A stretch of 64,000 bases of DNA, from the NCBI GenBank assembly GCA_026413225.1, contig CM048554.1:11362001-11426000 (forward strand). Direction: 5' to 3'. Of this stretch, positions 34,151 through 45,929 are shown one piece after another (the stretch's first letter is position 1; each line of letters opens with the position of its first letter). The notes beneath the pieces were generated by a model, which searched no databases, was not told the DNA's origin, and saw only the letters and a program-made list of their open reading frames with translations. The DNA comes from Otis tarda (Eukaryota > Chordata > Aves > Otidiformes > Otididae). Position numbers and translations under genes: made by a program.

Positions 34151-34197
34151 TACTTGATTTTGTTTTCTTCTTGTTTTTTTCTCTTCCTGCTTCTCAG

Positions 34198-34287
34198 GCC
34201 TCAGGAGAGGAACAAGAACTGAAGTGTCTCTGGCACCTGGGACATGATAAATGGAAAGAGGAATTGTGTGATCCAAGCATCTACTGA
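34198..34287 (+). other. Candidate terminal coding exon, weak
   Basis: A pyrimidine tract of some 40 bp, among the longest in the window, ends in CTTCTCAG at 34197. The frame beginning immediately after it is open for 29 codons (starts ASGEEQELKCLWHLGHDKWK, ends LCDPSIY) and closes with TGA at 34285-34287. Another frame stops within 24 bases. Charged, Trp-containing composition looks protein-like, but no family is recognised and no upstream exon joins it clearly. It may also be the last exon of a noncoding RNA. Treat as a lead. Confidence 0.2.
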
Positions 34288-35900
34288 AATGTCCTCGCTC
34301 ACCCAGAAGGATGCTCTCTCCTGGTTCTTCCCTCTGTCATTGGAAGTTGTTCATCTTCCCAGTTGCTTTTTGTAGATGGCTGCAGAATCACACACAGAAA
34401 CATTCATGGGGAGGAGAAAAGAGACTTTCTCGGGCGGTGCTCAGCAGTAAAGGGTGGTCGAACAGATTTTTCTAGCTGCTGCTGCAGAGAAAGCTCTGGG
34501 TCCAGCATGCAGGTCCAGCACCTCTGTTTATGGAAGTAGTTTGCATTTGAGTAAAAATGACCTATTTTTAATTTACTCTCACTTTAAATGCTTTAGATAG
34601 ATACAGCTTATTTCCTTTCACCTTTGGAAACAGCTGTGCCTAGCTCGTGGGGAAAATCTTTACTGTGGCACAAACTGTATCGGCTCCAGCAGCATTTCCT
34701 GCTGCACCAGCATGCATAAGCACTTACAGCTACCACGTGCAGACAAACCTCAGTGTCCCTTCATCTTCTAGCAGTGTCAATTCCCTGGAGGCAGCTGAGT
34801 CCAGGCTCCAGGATGCAAGCAACAAGCAGATTTCAGTCTGTCAGGGCTCTTTAGAAGAAGTGATGCAGCTGCTTCGTCTGCTGTGGTGGAGCTTAGATGC
34901 CTCCCAGAGACTGCTCCTGCGTTTGTTCATCAGCCCACAGGTTCTGGATGGAGGATGGCTTAATTTTGTCCAGGATGCTTCATACTTCTAAATACTGCAT
35001 GCTCTAGAGTGTTGTGTGGCTGGAAGGTTAGAACTGAACCGTACAGAAGTGTATGTGAAGGAGAGAGGAGACATATCCTCAACATGGTTAATGCAGAGGG
35101 AACCAGGGTGCCTGAAGCGGGCCAACGCTGCAGGGAGATATTTCGGTGGTCCTCTCCTTCAGTGCTGCTTGTGAGGCTGAAAAGGACTGATGGGCAAGAG
35201 GGAGCAGATATCCAGCCCCAGAGCTAGAAACTTAAGAAGGATGAATGAGAGTAGAAGAACAGGTGAATTTTTCTGCAGATGGCAGTGGTTGCTGAAGCTG
35301 CAAAGCGTCCGATGAAGAGTGCATCTGCAGGGAGGGTCTGTGTTTCTGCATCCAGGCTGGTGCAATAATTAATCTTTTGTGATTTTCACAGATGCCTGCA
35401 GAGGAGCAGAAACAAAAGATAGCAGTCTGACTGATTAATGCATCGTTAGTTGTCAGACTAAGAATTTTGGAAGTGGGTAAATAAGCCGTGGGCTAGGCTG
35501 TTGATTGTGTTTGAGAAAACTGCAAAGGATTGCAGCATAGGGGGAGCTGGTGTTCAGCACTTATTTACCATGCCACTTACTATGTTTTGTTACTTGTCTG
35601 ACACCGTCATGTTCACACAGCAGGAGGAGAAATGGCCATATGATTTCTGAAACAAAGCTCTGCTTCAAGCCTCAGTTATGCTGAAAAAGCGGCAAAAGAC
35701 ACAGCCAACCCCAGCCTCTGTTGCCCTGGCATCATTGCAGGGTAGGGAGGTGGCTGGACAATGGCTGCGGTTTGCTACCATCATCCAGGACGGTGCAAAG
35801 CACCTGTAAAGGAGGGAAACGTAGCTCTTGCTGTGTATACTCGCAGCTCTGGATGGTTGTAAGGTAACTGAAGGCTCTGCCGGAGAATGCTTCGGCCTTG
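34288..35900. other. Noncoding single-copy DNA
   Basis: I see no exon, repeat family or RNA gene. Frames such as 34647-34991 lack domains and splice context. Confidence 0.45.
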
Positions 35901-36520
35901 AGCCAAGAAAGGCCTCGTAGCTGCTGAATGCTTGGCGTCCCTTGTCCGGCACCGAGGCTGCTGCGGCAGTGTGTGAGCGGAGCCAAGTGTCCTGGCGAAG
36001 GGCAAGGCCCGGCTTGCTGCGTGGGAACTACCTGGGGGCAGCCGATCCCCCCGGGGACCTTCCCCACCAGTGGAGGCTGGCGCTCCCTCTCTGTGTCGCC
36101 CTGTGAGCTCCTGGTGCCCCACAGGGTTGGTAGCAGACAGGATGGGAGCTGCACGGGGCAGCACATGGGGTTGGATGCTCCGAGGGAGAAGCTCGACCTC
36201 TTGTGCTGCTGCAGCCGAAGGCATTTCTTGTGGTGTGGCATTTCTTTTATCACCATGTTTCACCTGCAGCCTGTGCCATCGTTTGCTCCTGCTGCAGCTC
36301 CCAGGTCCCTGCCCAGGATGGGAACAGCGCTGCCAGCCCCTCGCAGCTATACCAGGCCCTGGCTGCACTCAGGTGCAAGCTGGTGTGGAGATGTTTGGAC
36401 TGGAGCAGCTCTGGACACGCTTGGAAGCAGGCTAACAGCCGCCTACGGAGGCTGAGAGCTGAACCAGGAGGCAGCGGGCAAGTTGAGGCACCTCCAGGGC
36501 TAGGCAGCAGCTAAGCAGGG
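35901..36520. promoter_or_regulatory. Small GC-rich, CpG-containing patch
   Basis: GC content rises, and about nine CpGs occur between roughly 35955 and 36055, in contrast to the CpG-poor surroundings. GC-rich composition gives overlapping open frames on both strands of up to about 195 codons, with no recognisable domain and start codons that are often non-ATG. The patch could be a minor or orphan CpG island (alternative promoter or enhancer). No TATA, CCAAT or clear first-exon donor pair was found. Confidence 0.3.
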
Positions 36521-36642
36521 GTATGGAGCTCCCAGGTGGCAGTTTTCAACCAAGGTGCCCGAATTCTGCCAAAATCATTCTTAAGGTGCCCATGTTATTT
36601 GCAGGTTTTGTTTTTTTATTTTAACAGCAGCAGCCTTTTATC

Positions 36643-36712
36643 TCTGTGGCTTGTGTTCTCCTTGTGTAAGATGGGGTTACTTATGCTCAACCCTGTTTCA
36701 CAAAGAGCACTG
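36643..36712 (+). repeat. MIR-like SINE relic
   Basis: The plus strand reads 'cttgtgttctccttgtgtaa' followed by 'gatggggttacttatgctc', close in order and spacing to the conserved MIR sense segment ('cctcagtttccccatctgta' then 'aaatggggataataat'). It is decayed and short. Confidence 0.42.
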
Positions 36713-39707
36713 CTATCTCTGGGTCAATGTTTCTCTAGGCAACCGCAATATTTAACATACAGCATCGGTCTGTGGCTCTGCCTAATTCTCACATTGGTTT
36801 ACGAGCTTCTTAATGTGTCTCAAACCTTGGGTCTGAGACATTTGTCAGCGAGTTTTTGGTAGAGGGATTTGCCCAGGAGTAAATCTTCACAAAGGGCTGG
36901 GGAAAGAGAATGGCTGTAAGCCCTCGTTAACCTTAATTAGTATGGCATTAACAGGGTGGGGGCTGCATACCCCTTCACCTCGAGCATCCAGCACCGCACA
37001 GGACCCGCTGCTCAGCACTCTGTACAGAACCGACGTTGAAGTGTTAGTTACAGTCGCACGCAACCATCTTGTGTTTGCTGATTTTCTCCTGGGTGTCTGA
37101 ATGGAAGTGCTTTAATCCCTTCAATTTTTGGTATGAAAACCTGTTGACAACCTGTGGCTATCTGATGGAGATGATGAGTGTCATGGCCTGATCCTGCTCT
37201 CCTGACTGCCCGCATTGGGGGCTCTCTTGGGCCTGTTGCAGCTCTCCTCCATCCCCAACTCCCAGTTTCAGTCCTAAAGTGTTTTATTTTGTTTGCTGGA
37301 TGTTTCCCCTGGTACTTGCGGTGGTGTTCGCTGTGAGTAGTACTGCTCCATTTCTTCTCCAGAGTAACACAAAGCAAACCAGCCTCCCCAAATCCCTCTC
37401 CTCCCACAGGGCTGTCCAGCCTGCACCATCAAGAGGCTGCTCAAAACCTTCCAGGACTGAAAATACAGAGCCGTGTTCTTGGGCTGATGTAAACTGGTGT
37501 AGCTCCATTGATGTCGATCCAGCTTATACAAGCCGAAAATATGGCTTAGAGTACATGAATCATTCTGCTGAAAGGTAGCCAGCTCTGAAGCATACCTGTC
37601 CTATGAGGATGCTGAGGAGTGAAAGCTGCTTCCACCCTTTTTGGCTGATAGTCCACAAACGACCCACAAATCTGGCATGGCAGTGTAGAGCATGAGTCAC
37701 TTTACCCACAGTAAAATGTCGCTGGTTCTGGAGAGGCATGCAGCAGCTGTTTAGCAGAGTGGAGCCCAGGGGGCAGAGGTGGTCCTGTTATTGATACAGC
37801 TCCATAAATGAACTCAGTGCTTTGCAAAATAACAACCCTTCCCTGAGCAGTTTCCAACGCCACTCGCCCCGGAGCAAAGCAGGACTGGGTTGCCACAAAC
37901 CCGAATAATGTTGTAAGGAAAGTCCCAGCCGCTCTGAGGGCTGTAGGAGCAAGCCCTGCAAGAAAGCGTGGCGTCACTAGTGGAGCCACAAATGTGTGGC
38001 AATGCTTCAGAAAGGAGACAGGTAAGAGCCAGGTAGGAGGAAGAAGTTACCATCAGTGTAGCTCCATCCCCTTAAAGCCTCTTTCCTTTCTGTCCTCTGT
38101 GGCTTTGCAAAATGTGCTTGGAGGGCGAAGCTCGCCTTTCCTTTTGCTTTATTGCAGGAAACACGAGGAAAAGAATTTCTACATCTTGCAGCTGCAAATG
38201 TGAGGCATGGAGGTTAAAAGATCTGAAAAACAGATTTAGGCTTACACAAAACAAGATGGCCCAAGACAGGTTTCCTCACAGGGGCCGGAGCCAGTGTGGC
38301 TTTACATCTCTCCCAGAGGGACCTGCTTCGCCGCAGGAAGATGCTGTCCAGGACAGTAATGTTCCTGTTACTAGAGCTAAGGTAACATTTTTCAGATTCC
38401 CCTGGATTCAAGGGTTTGTGACATCTGGTCACATCCATCTTTTGTCTTTCTTTTTTTTTTTTCTTTTTTGAAATGCCCTCTTTTTTTCAGAGGGAGCCCA
38501 ACTTACAGGTGCTGGGAAGCTGTTCTCACCTCAGGTTAGGGGTAGGGCTGCAGGACCAGGGGCTCCGAACTCCACAGGCTACTAGACACTGGGAACCAGG
38601 GCTTTCGCTGGGGTTGTTCATGTACGTGATCACAGGGCTTTTCCAACGTGAAATGCATCAGCAGCCATGCCAACTGACGGGGCAGGAGCAAGCATTGCCA
38701 GCACTGCAAAGCTGCGCCCTGGAAAGAGCTGCCGAGATCTGGAAGTGGAGTTTATTAACTCCAGATTTTTAGAGTGTAGCTGGCACGCCAACAGTACGAT
38801 CAGGACACAAAGAATCACTTACAGATATAAATCAGGGGAAGGCATCTCCAAAGGCTCCTGCTAGCCTGCGTCATGCACAGCTGCTGTGCCAAGTGCCAGC
38901 TGCTGAAGGACGACGGGCCCGCAGCTGGGCCACAGGCACCAAGCGGGGGTATTACCGATTGCCTGGTGAGCAGAACCGCTAAGAATGGCAACTCATTTAC
39001 TGACTACAGAGCACAGGTTTCCCAAACAGTGGGCTCGCCCCTTACTTATAGGCAAAGGGAGGTTGGCCTAGCTGGTCAATCGATGGGAGAAAAGGAAGAG
39101 GTTAAGCTATAGATCCTGCGGTGGCTCAGTTCAGAAGAGGCCTTAGGGAATAGTTGTGGGATTTATCCCTGGAGAAGGAAGTAGGGCAATATCCATCACT
39201 GTCTCAGCCATCATGACTCTTTGCCTGCTTTGAGATGTCAAAAAATACTTTTACTACGTCATTTTGTCTCTAGGAACAGATGGAAAGGCTGGAAAGATTA
39301 CCTCCTCCTGCTGCTTGATGCTGTCCCTCAGCTGGAAATAACCGTCCCTGGAGCTGGGCCAGTGGGGTGAAATGTGTGTGCACCCTTTGTCTGCGCTGGC
39401 ACAGCACCAGCCTTCCCGCAGGGAAGGGCCGGAGTCTGAGCCTTCCGTCATCTTGCTGCAGTGGGCTTGCACTTGCCCTGCTGGCCTGGGGCTTGAAGTT
39501 CTCCTAGCTGTGCTTGGAGGAGAACCCTTCATTTGGTACCATGGCCTTAAGAAAAGTTTAGGAGAGGGTTGGATGCAGTAATGACAGCAACCCTCTTGCT
39601 GTGCTCCTCCTGTGTGACATAACGTCTCTCACCCTTCAACTTTCCTGGAAATGCTGCTTGAACTTATTAGCATGTGCAGGGTTTCTTTCCCCCTTTTTTT
39701 TTAACAG
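36713..39707. other. Noncoding DNA
   Basis: No exon is assigned. The plus frame open from about 37853 to 38203 includes a good donor (ACAG|GTAAGA at 38021) but only a weak acceptor and no family match. A long T-rich tract lies at 38443-38467 and an acceptor-like CTTTTTTTCAG ends at 38490. Confidence 0.4.
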
Positions 39708-39824
39708 GGGAAAAACCACACCTGGGGGCTGATCTTAGGTCAGAACTGGAACTGGAACTTTGAAAACAAAGTTTTTTTCCCCCTGAAATGGTGCTGTAAG
39801 CTAGTCCTACAGTCTTGTAGCCAG
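39708..39824 (+). other. Candidate 117-bp exon with strong splice sites
   Basis: A long pyrimidine tract ends in TTTTAACAG at 39707. 117 bp later there is a consensus donor, CCAG|GTAAGG (39824/39825). Frame 0 is open for exactly 39 codons (starts GKNHTWGLILGQNWNWNFEN), while both other frames contain stops. These are among the best paired splice sites in the intergenic part. The peptide matches no family I know and has an N-W-N-W-N run typical of low-complexity chance translation. A noncoding RNA exon is the more cautious reading. Confidence 0.22.
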
Positions 39825-42800
39825 GTAAGGGGTCTAAGACGCTTGAGCACTGAATAAATTTTCTTTCTGCTGCTAAATATAATAGGACTCAGGTGAATGG
39901 TTTTTGCTCTTCAAGTCTGTCCTGAAGTTGCTGCTTTTCATCTCATTTTTAATAACTGATCATCTTGAACCATCCAATTTTGCTTGGACTATAAACTTTT
40001 CATGAGGGTTCTTTCCTGTTTGCCCCTACTCTGTAGATCATGGTGTTAATCTTTGATTGGGACCTTGTTGGCATTTCTGCAGAGTAAATAGAGTTATCAA
40101 ATATATTCAGAACTTAAAATTCGAGTGATAGCAGCCTGTGTGGGTGCAGGGATATGCATAGCAGAGAGAGGGAGAACAACAGTTCAGTTATTTTTCTTTT
40201 ATTTTCGTGTTACAGGACAAACCTTTCAAAAAAATGCAGGCTTTGCCACATGTTTTCTATAACTGACCAAATAAAATATTATGTTTTAAAGCATTCAGGG
40301 TCAGAGAAATAACTCAAGCTCTGGGCTTAGCATTTTTTCTTCCTCACAATAGCTTCCGCTGAATGATAATCTTTAAAACTATGCATGCGAGGGGCCAGAT
40401 CCTGACCCCCATTGCATCTGCTCTGCACTGCTGCAAAAAATGCAGAGCAGGCAGAAAGCTAGCTTAGCTGGATTGCTGAAGATTACCCTGACCCAGTTTG
40501 TCAGCTGTGGTGCAGGAGGCGGCGCTGTAGTCAGAGTATGGCAGAAGGAAGAGAACTGTTGTGACACTCGTGTATTTGGGTACGTGTTGTGAGGAGTTGT
40601 GGAGATCCCCCCCCCCATCAGCACGTCAAGGGTGAGTTGGTGGCTAGCTACTCTTGCAGCAGGGTTCTGGTGCTTGGCCACAGGCACAGCCATAACTTTT
40701 GACTGTTTTCTGGATATATGTGTCATTGCCATATGAGAAATGCATATGTTACACAAAGCGTAGCTTTTACCGAGTTCTCAAGTGTATGTTCCTTGATGCA
40801 AACTTCAGAGAGCGTTCCGCTGCTAGATAGCGGTCTAGAGCAAGCACAGCAGCTGGGGTATTCCTGCTGTGGTCTTCCCAGTGACCGAGCCTGGGTACAA
40901 CCACATGCATTTCTGTCACGAAGGGATCTCCTGTAAATGTTTCCTGAACTGTGGTTTTCCTTTCAGCAGCAAGCATGGGCATTTGCTGTATTGAAGGGCC
41001 ACCCTGATGTCTGACTCGATGCTGGCTGCTACAAGCAGTGGAAACTTTTTTTTCGCATTTAAAGGAGAAAAACAAACTGGAGTGGGCTGGAGCTATTCAT
41101 AGAGCATGCTGTGTTTGAGTAACCCAGCCTTTTTCTTTAAAGATGCTGAATAGATTGGTTTATATAGCTTATTTTCCCACTGTTTAAAATTTATATCTTG
41201 TTTCAACAATAATTCAATCTTGGCTAGCTTATTTGTTTTTAAATGTGTCTGCATTGAGTTTACCCACAATTATCCACCTCTGGAATTCCAGTGTTGCCTG
41301 TTCTCCATTTTCTCACAGATCGACACTACTCTGAGCTTTCCTCAGAGGCATGGATCCTGAAACAGACAACAAGGAGGAAATTTCAGTTTTCATTACAATA
41401 TAACAAGCATACTTTCTTTTGTAATGATGGAGAAAAGATTGAAAATGTGAGCTGAATATACTCCACAGGCTCAGGAACTGGAAAGCAATGAATAAAGAAC
41501 CCAAAATTCATAGAGCGTTTTGTTTGCTTGGTTTTTTTGTGTTTTTCAAACTAGCAACAGGATTTCACAGGCCTCATTCACACATTTATCCTTAGAAATG
41601 GGCAATGCCGAGATCCCATTGAATACTGCAGGACAGCTGCTCCAAATTGCTCTGCGTTTTCCGTCATCATTAGTTCCTGGACCTGCCCAAGGTCCTTCTC
41701 TGTCTACTTTGATTCAATTTCTCTTTGATTTCATTTATGGAAGCCTGGAGATCTTGTCTATGTGGCGAAGCTCCCTTTGAGTTTGCTTGTGTTACTTGTG
41801 CTTGTGTCACCCAGAGGAGCTTGCAGGATGGGTGCCTCATGACTGTGCCTTTCACAGGCAATTCCCGCAAGATCGTGTCTGCTCCTACAGCGGATCATTG
41901 CAGGATATGAATAGATTACCTTGATGCACCCTTCCAAAACCGCGTGATATGTGGCCGCGTTTGGTGAAATACCATCCTGGTCTGAGGCCTGCTGGCAGTG
42001 GTGAACCTCCTTGTCCTGCTGGCAAGACTTCCCGGCAGTTCATGCTTGGTGCTGCTGCTTTGTTGCCCACCTGACTCACTCAAAGGGAGCAGGCCTCAAG
42101 CTCGCCTTTGGCACCAGAGATCTCCCTTTTCTCGCTCTCTTCTCCCAGCTTTCTGCAAGGAGGTGTGCTGTTCCCTACCCATTTAATGCATTCTGCTGTG
42201 CACCCCCATCAAAGCCTCACATAGGAGGAGGAACGCTAACCCTGGGTCCCTTGTTCCCACCAGCATCCATCAACCAGCCGGGCTGCTGCTGATCAGGGAG
42301 GCACGGCTCCACCTTCTTTGCCCTTTGAGCACTTTCTGCTGCTGGCTCTGCTTCTTTACCTGCTGTTTACAGTAAGGACTCATCACAGATGTAAGTGCAT
42401 CACCTTGCATCACCACCCCCAAGCCACACCCCCCCAATTCCATTTATAGTGTCTTCCCTCTCTATTCCTTTTCACAGCCTCCACCTTAGTCACTTCTTGA
42501 CATCTGGGCTTTGTTTGTGTTTCATCTTGGAAATGATAAAGCATGAGAAAAGGGGAAAATTCAGAAAGGCAGACCAACGTCACAAGCAAAGTGTGTGCTG
42601 GGCACATTTAACATTAGACTACTTGGCCTAAAGTGTATAGGTAGAAGACTGGCAGCAAAGCTATTGCATTAAATGAAATGGAGACCACTTACCTGAAAAA
42701 GTTAGAAGTCACAGGACAGACAAACAGGAGCCCTCTTGGGATTTCTTGTGTCCTGCCAGCAGCCAGGATTGCTTTCCTGCCCTTAGCATTGGTCAGTCAG

Positions 42801-44160
42801 CGCTGACCCTTGGCCGCCAGCCTGGCTGGGAGTCCCATGGGCAGCCCGCAAGAGAAGGGGAAGTGCCATGAAATCTAAAAGTCTCTGCAGAGGTATTTAG
42901 GTGCCTGAAGGTGCAGAGTGGCACTTAGTGGCCTTTCAAAGGTTCTGGAGTAGACTGGATGGAGAGAAGAGGAAAATTCCCGTCTCGCAGATTGAGTCTG
43001 AAGAGTCTGACCCACCTTGAGGCCTTGGAAAACCTCACCATGCACCTCTCTGTCTAGGCTCCTAAATACATTGGAAAATCTAATCTACTCCAAAGTAATG
43101 ATTACCTCTGTTGAGCAGTTTCCACCTGCCCAAGGCTGAAAACAGCGTCTCAGCAGAGTCCCTTCTCACTGTGTGAAACTGCTGCCATACCACTGCAGCG
43201 AGAGGGATGCTCGGATCCCAGGGACGAGAAGTTGCTCCTCCAGCAGCCTGTTTCTAGCTGACATTGATTTGCTATAGAGCTGTCAACAGCAGCTGGAGAG
43301 CCCTGATCCTGGAAAACAACGTGTCGATTGCCCAGCTTGGTTTTAGTTCTTTGTCTGCGACCTAATGTGTTGCAGCAGTGCTTAGAGATGCAATGTGCTG
43401 CTGCTGCTCCCCTCTCATTGTTCTGGAGCGTGGGGTCTGTCAGGCCAGGCCCAGGAAGAGCTGGGAGGATGGACTGGCTTGCAGTACTGTTTGAAAGCTG
43501 CACAGACCTGCAAGTCACTTGTATTTATATAATTTTTGTCTGTCTCTTTCTACATCTGAATTTTAAACATTCATTATAAGGCAATACTGCTTTTAGTGGC
43601 AAGCCAAGTTTTTCTTCTAAAACACATGTTCCCTAAAGCCTTAGTACTTTATTTCCTTTGTTCTGATTTATTGCTTTTGCCTTGCCACATGTGCTAGGCA
43701 CAGAGAGGGCAATACTACCAAAACCAACAAAACAGCCCCCTCTACCCCCTCCCCAGATCACATACATCAGGATTAACACACTGAATCTATTATATTAAGT
43801 GATTCAACAACAAACTAACTTAACTCTAATTTCTTAGCTGCCTCCAAGAAGATATGCTGATGAAGCTTGACTGTAGGTTAATAATGTGAAGATTATGACA
43901 AACCCAATGAAAGCTACTGTGGGGAACTGAAAATTGGGATAGACGCTAAATCTGGAGAATGACAGTGAGATTGAACAATAAAAATTGTTGACCGCATTTT
44001 CTAAATAGGGATTTTGTGGCTATCAATTTTAATGTGTCTTTTATCAGTACCTAAAACAGCCTTATTTGCCAAAGGATGAATTGTCTTCCACAAAATATGT
44101 CCTTCTTATGTTATCCCAGGATAAGCATCAAGCAGCCGAGGCATGCAGTTGCTGGTCACT
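39825..44160. other. Noncoding single-copy DNA
   Basis: No exon or RNA gene is supported. A run of ten C lies at 40607-40616. A C-rich pyrimidine patch occurs at about 42410-42440 and another at about 43735-43755. Confidence 0.45.
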
Positions 44161-44295
44161 TGGGGCGGGAAAAAAAAAAAAAAGGAAAAAAAAAAAGCTG
44201 TCACGGTGAGGTTTGTAGAGCTCTTTGAGACAGAAAAGCTATATAGAAGTTTGCTGCCTTGGAGGTTGTTCAGCCTTGATGATAGCAGAAGGCTA
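44161..44295 (+). repeat. A-rich tract followed by decayed SINE/CR1-like sequence
   Basis: Two A runs (44170-44183 and 44187-44197) precede 'gtgaggtttgtagagctctt', 'tgagacagaaaagc' and 'tatatagaagttt'. The order resembles old MIR/CORE-SINE 3' regions of the form 'gtaaagcgctttgaga...gctatataagt'. Immediately after, 'ggttgttcagccttgatgat' and 'agcagaaggct' resemble an internal CR1 segment. Both matches are short and eroded. Confidence 0.3.
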
Positions 44296-45680
44296 AATTA
44301 CTTTAATTAGTATTTATACTACAGTTAGTTCCATGTTTTCTCCCTCAAATGCAAAGCAACAGTACAGAGATTGAGCTGTCACCATGAGTCAGATGGACCT
44401 CAGCAGAAAACTACTGATTTAGTACTATGGGGTGCCATGGTACCCACCTCCTCTACTGTCAGGCACACCTAGGAAACACCTGAGTCCACATCCACAATTG
44501 GTTTTGCTTTAATTCTGCAAAAACATGCCTATTTGTATTGGAATTTGTAACTGACTGAACACATATCGAACGTCGGGAGTCTTGGCTGTGTCCTTGGCAG
44601 GAGGAGGTCTCTCTGTGTGCCACCTCCAGGGCAGGTGTTGGCAGAGCCTCCACCATAGTATGGTTCAGACCATGGTGGAAGTCATGACCTGCTCCATTAT
44701 CTGTGATGATTTCCAAGATGTGGTTTGTGCAAAATCCCCACTGGCCGCTCTTACGGCTGTGCTTAACTCTGTGCACCAAGGGTAGAGCTGCTGACTGGTT
44801 CAGGCAGTACCCATGTGCCATGTCAAAGTGGCTGCTACTGCAGAATTTGGGGATTTTGTGAGCTGGTGGTTGCCACTGAGTTCAAAGACATTGGGATGAA
44901 GTGTCTCTTTGTAGACAGACTGCGTTCGCAGTGGCAGTGCTAGCAGGGTGCTGGGATATGCTTCCTCTGAGACCGCTATAGGCTTTTAGAAAAAGCAAAG
45001 TGGCGAAACACATTGTGTCCCAATGCTCTGTGAACATAAAGGTCAAATAAAGCCAAGTCATCACAAGGGAAGGGATGTCCTGGCAGAGGGGAACACTCTT
45101 GATGCTTCCCTTCTTCATACTTTCTTCCTTTCTGTGAACCAACTCGGCAGCGGCTTGTGCTCTGTCGGGTATACTCACATCATTGTTTGAGCTGATGTAT
45201 CACGAGCTGCTTTTCTTGACTTGTGTTTTCCCTTTGAGGCAGGCTATTGATGTGAAGCTCATTGTCATATTCAGGCCTGTTAACTGTGTTAGTTAACAAA
45301 GGAGAGCATTCAAAACCCTGCTCAGAGGCATATTTGTCTTTTTTTTTTTCCCTTCCTTTTAAAATAGAAACCATATTTCCTAGCAAAATGCTTTACGGAA
45401 TCTGCTCCCTTGAAACCAGTGTGAGGCAACAGCAGCGATTGCAGCTAGTTGCAACATCTCATCTTGCTAGATGAAGGCACATCACGTTACAAGCAGTGCT
45501 GCTAGCGAAACCTCTGCAAAGGAAACATACAGAGACCTGGCTGGCTGGAGGTTGTTAACTCATCTGAGGTGAGCTAAAGACCCAATTTCACTTGGCTTCC
45601 TTGGAAAACGAGCTGTACCTACTCAAGCCAAGTTCAATGAACTGAAGCTTCAGTAAACCTAGCCCTGAATTTAAGAGAAT
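44296..45680. other. Noncoding single-copy DNA
   Basis: No exon, RNA gene or repeat family is recognised. A T-rich tract near 45337-45358 is low complexity. Confidence 0.45.
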
Positions 45681-45929
45681 TTAAAACAGAGGGAGGTAGA
45701 TTTAGATTAGATATTAGGAAAAATTTTTTTACACTGAGGATGGTAGAACACTGGAACAAGTTGCCCAGAGAGGTGGTGGATGCCCCATCCCTGGAAACGT
45801 TCAAGGCCAGGCTGGATGGGGCTCTGAGCAACCTGATCTGGTTGGAGATGTCCCTGCTCCTTGCAGGGGGCTTGGACTAGATGGCCTTTAAAGGTCCCTT
45901 CCAACCATAACCATTCTATGATTTTATGA
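45681..45929 (+). mobile_element. CR1 LINE 3' end
   Basis: The copy starts in 'gggaggtagatttagattag', runs through 'atattaggaaaaattttttt', 'gaggtggtggatgccccatc' and 'cctgctccttgcaggggg', and ends in 'aaccattctatgattttatg'. It is about 250 bp, plus strand, 5'-truncated and close to consensus, in the same group as the 1.3 and 31.2 kb copies. It has no coding capacity. Confidence 0.95.

Noticed and set aside
35732..36455. Overlapping frames of 174, 195 and 175 codons on both strands
   Set aside because: Mutually overlapping frames in all directions are a hallmark of GC-rich sequence without stops. No domain or splice structure supports one of them.
37851..38021. Possible exon with a good GTAAGA donor and an open frame
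   Set aside because: The acceptor is weak, the open frame runs on far past the donor, and the peptide matches nothing known.
40497..40631. Interval ending in a GTGAGT-type donor after a CAG
   Set aside because: The acceptor lacks a good pyrimidine tract and the frame examined contains a stop.
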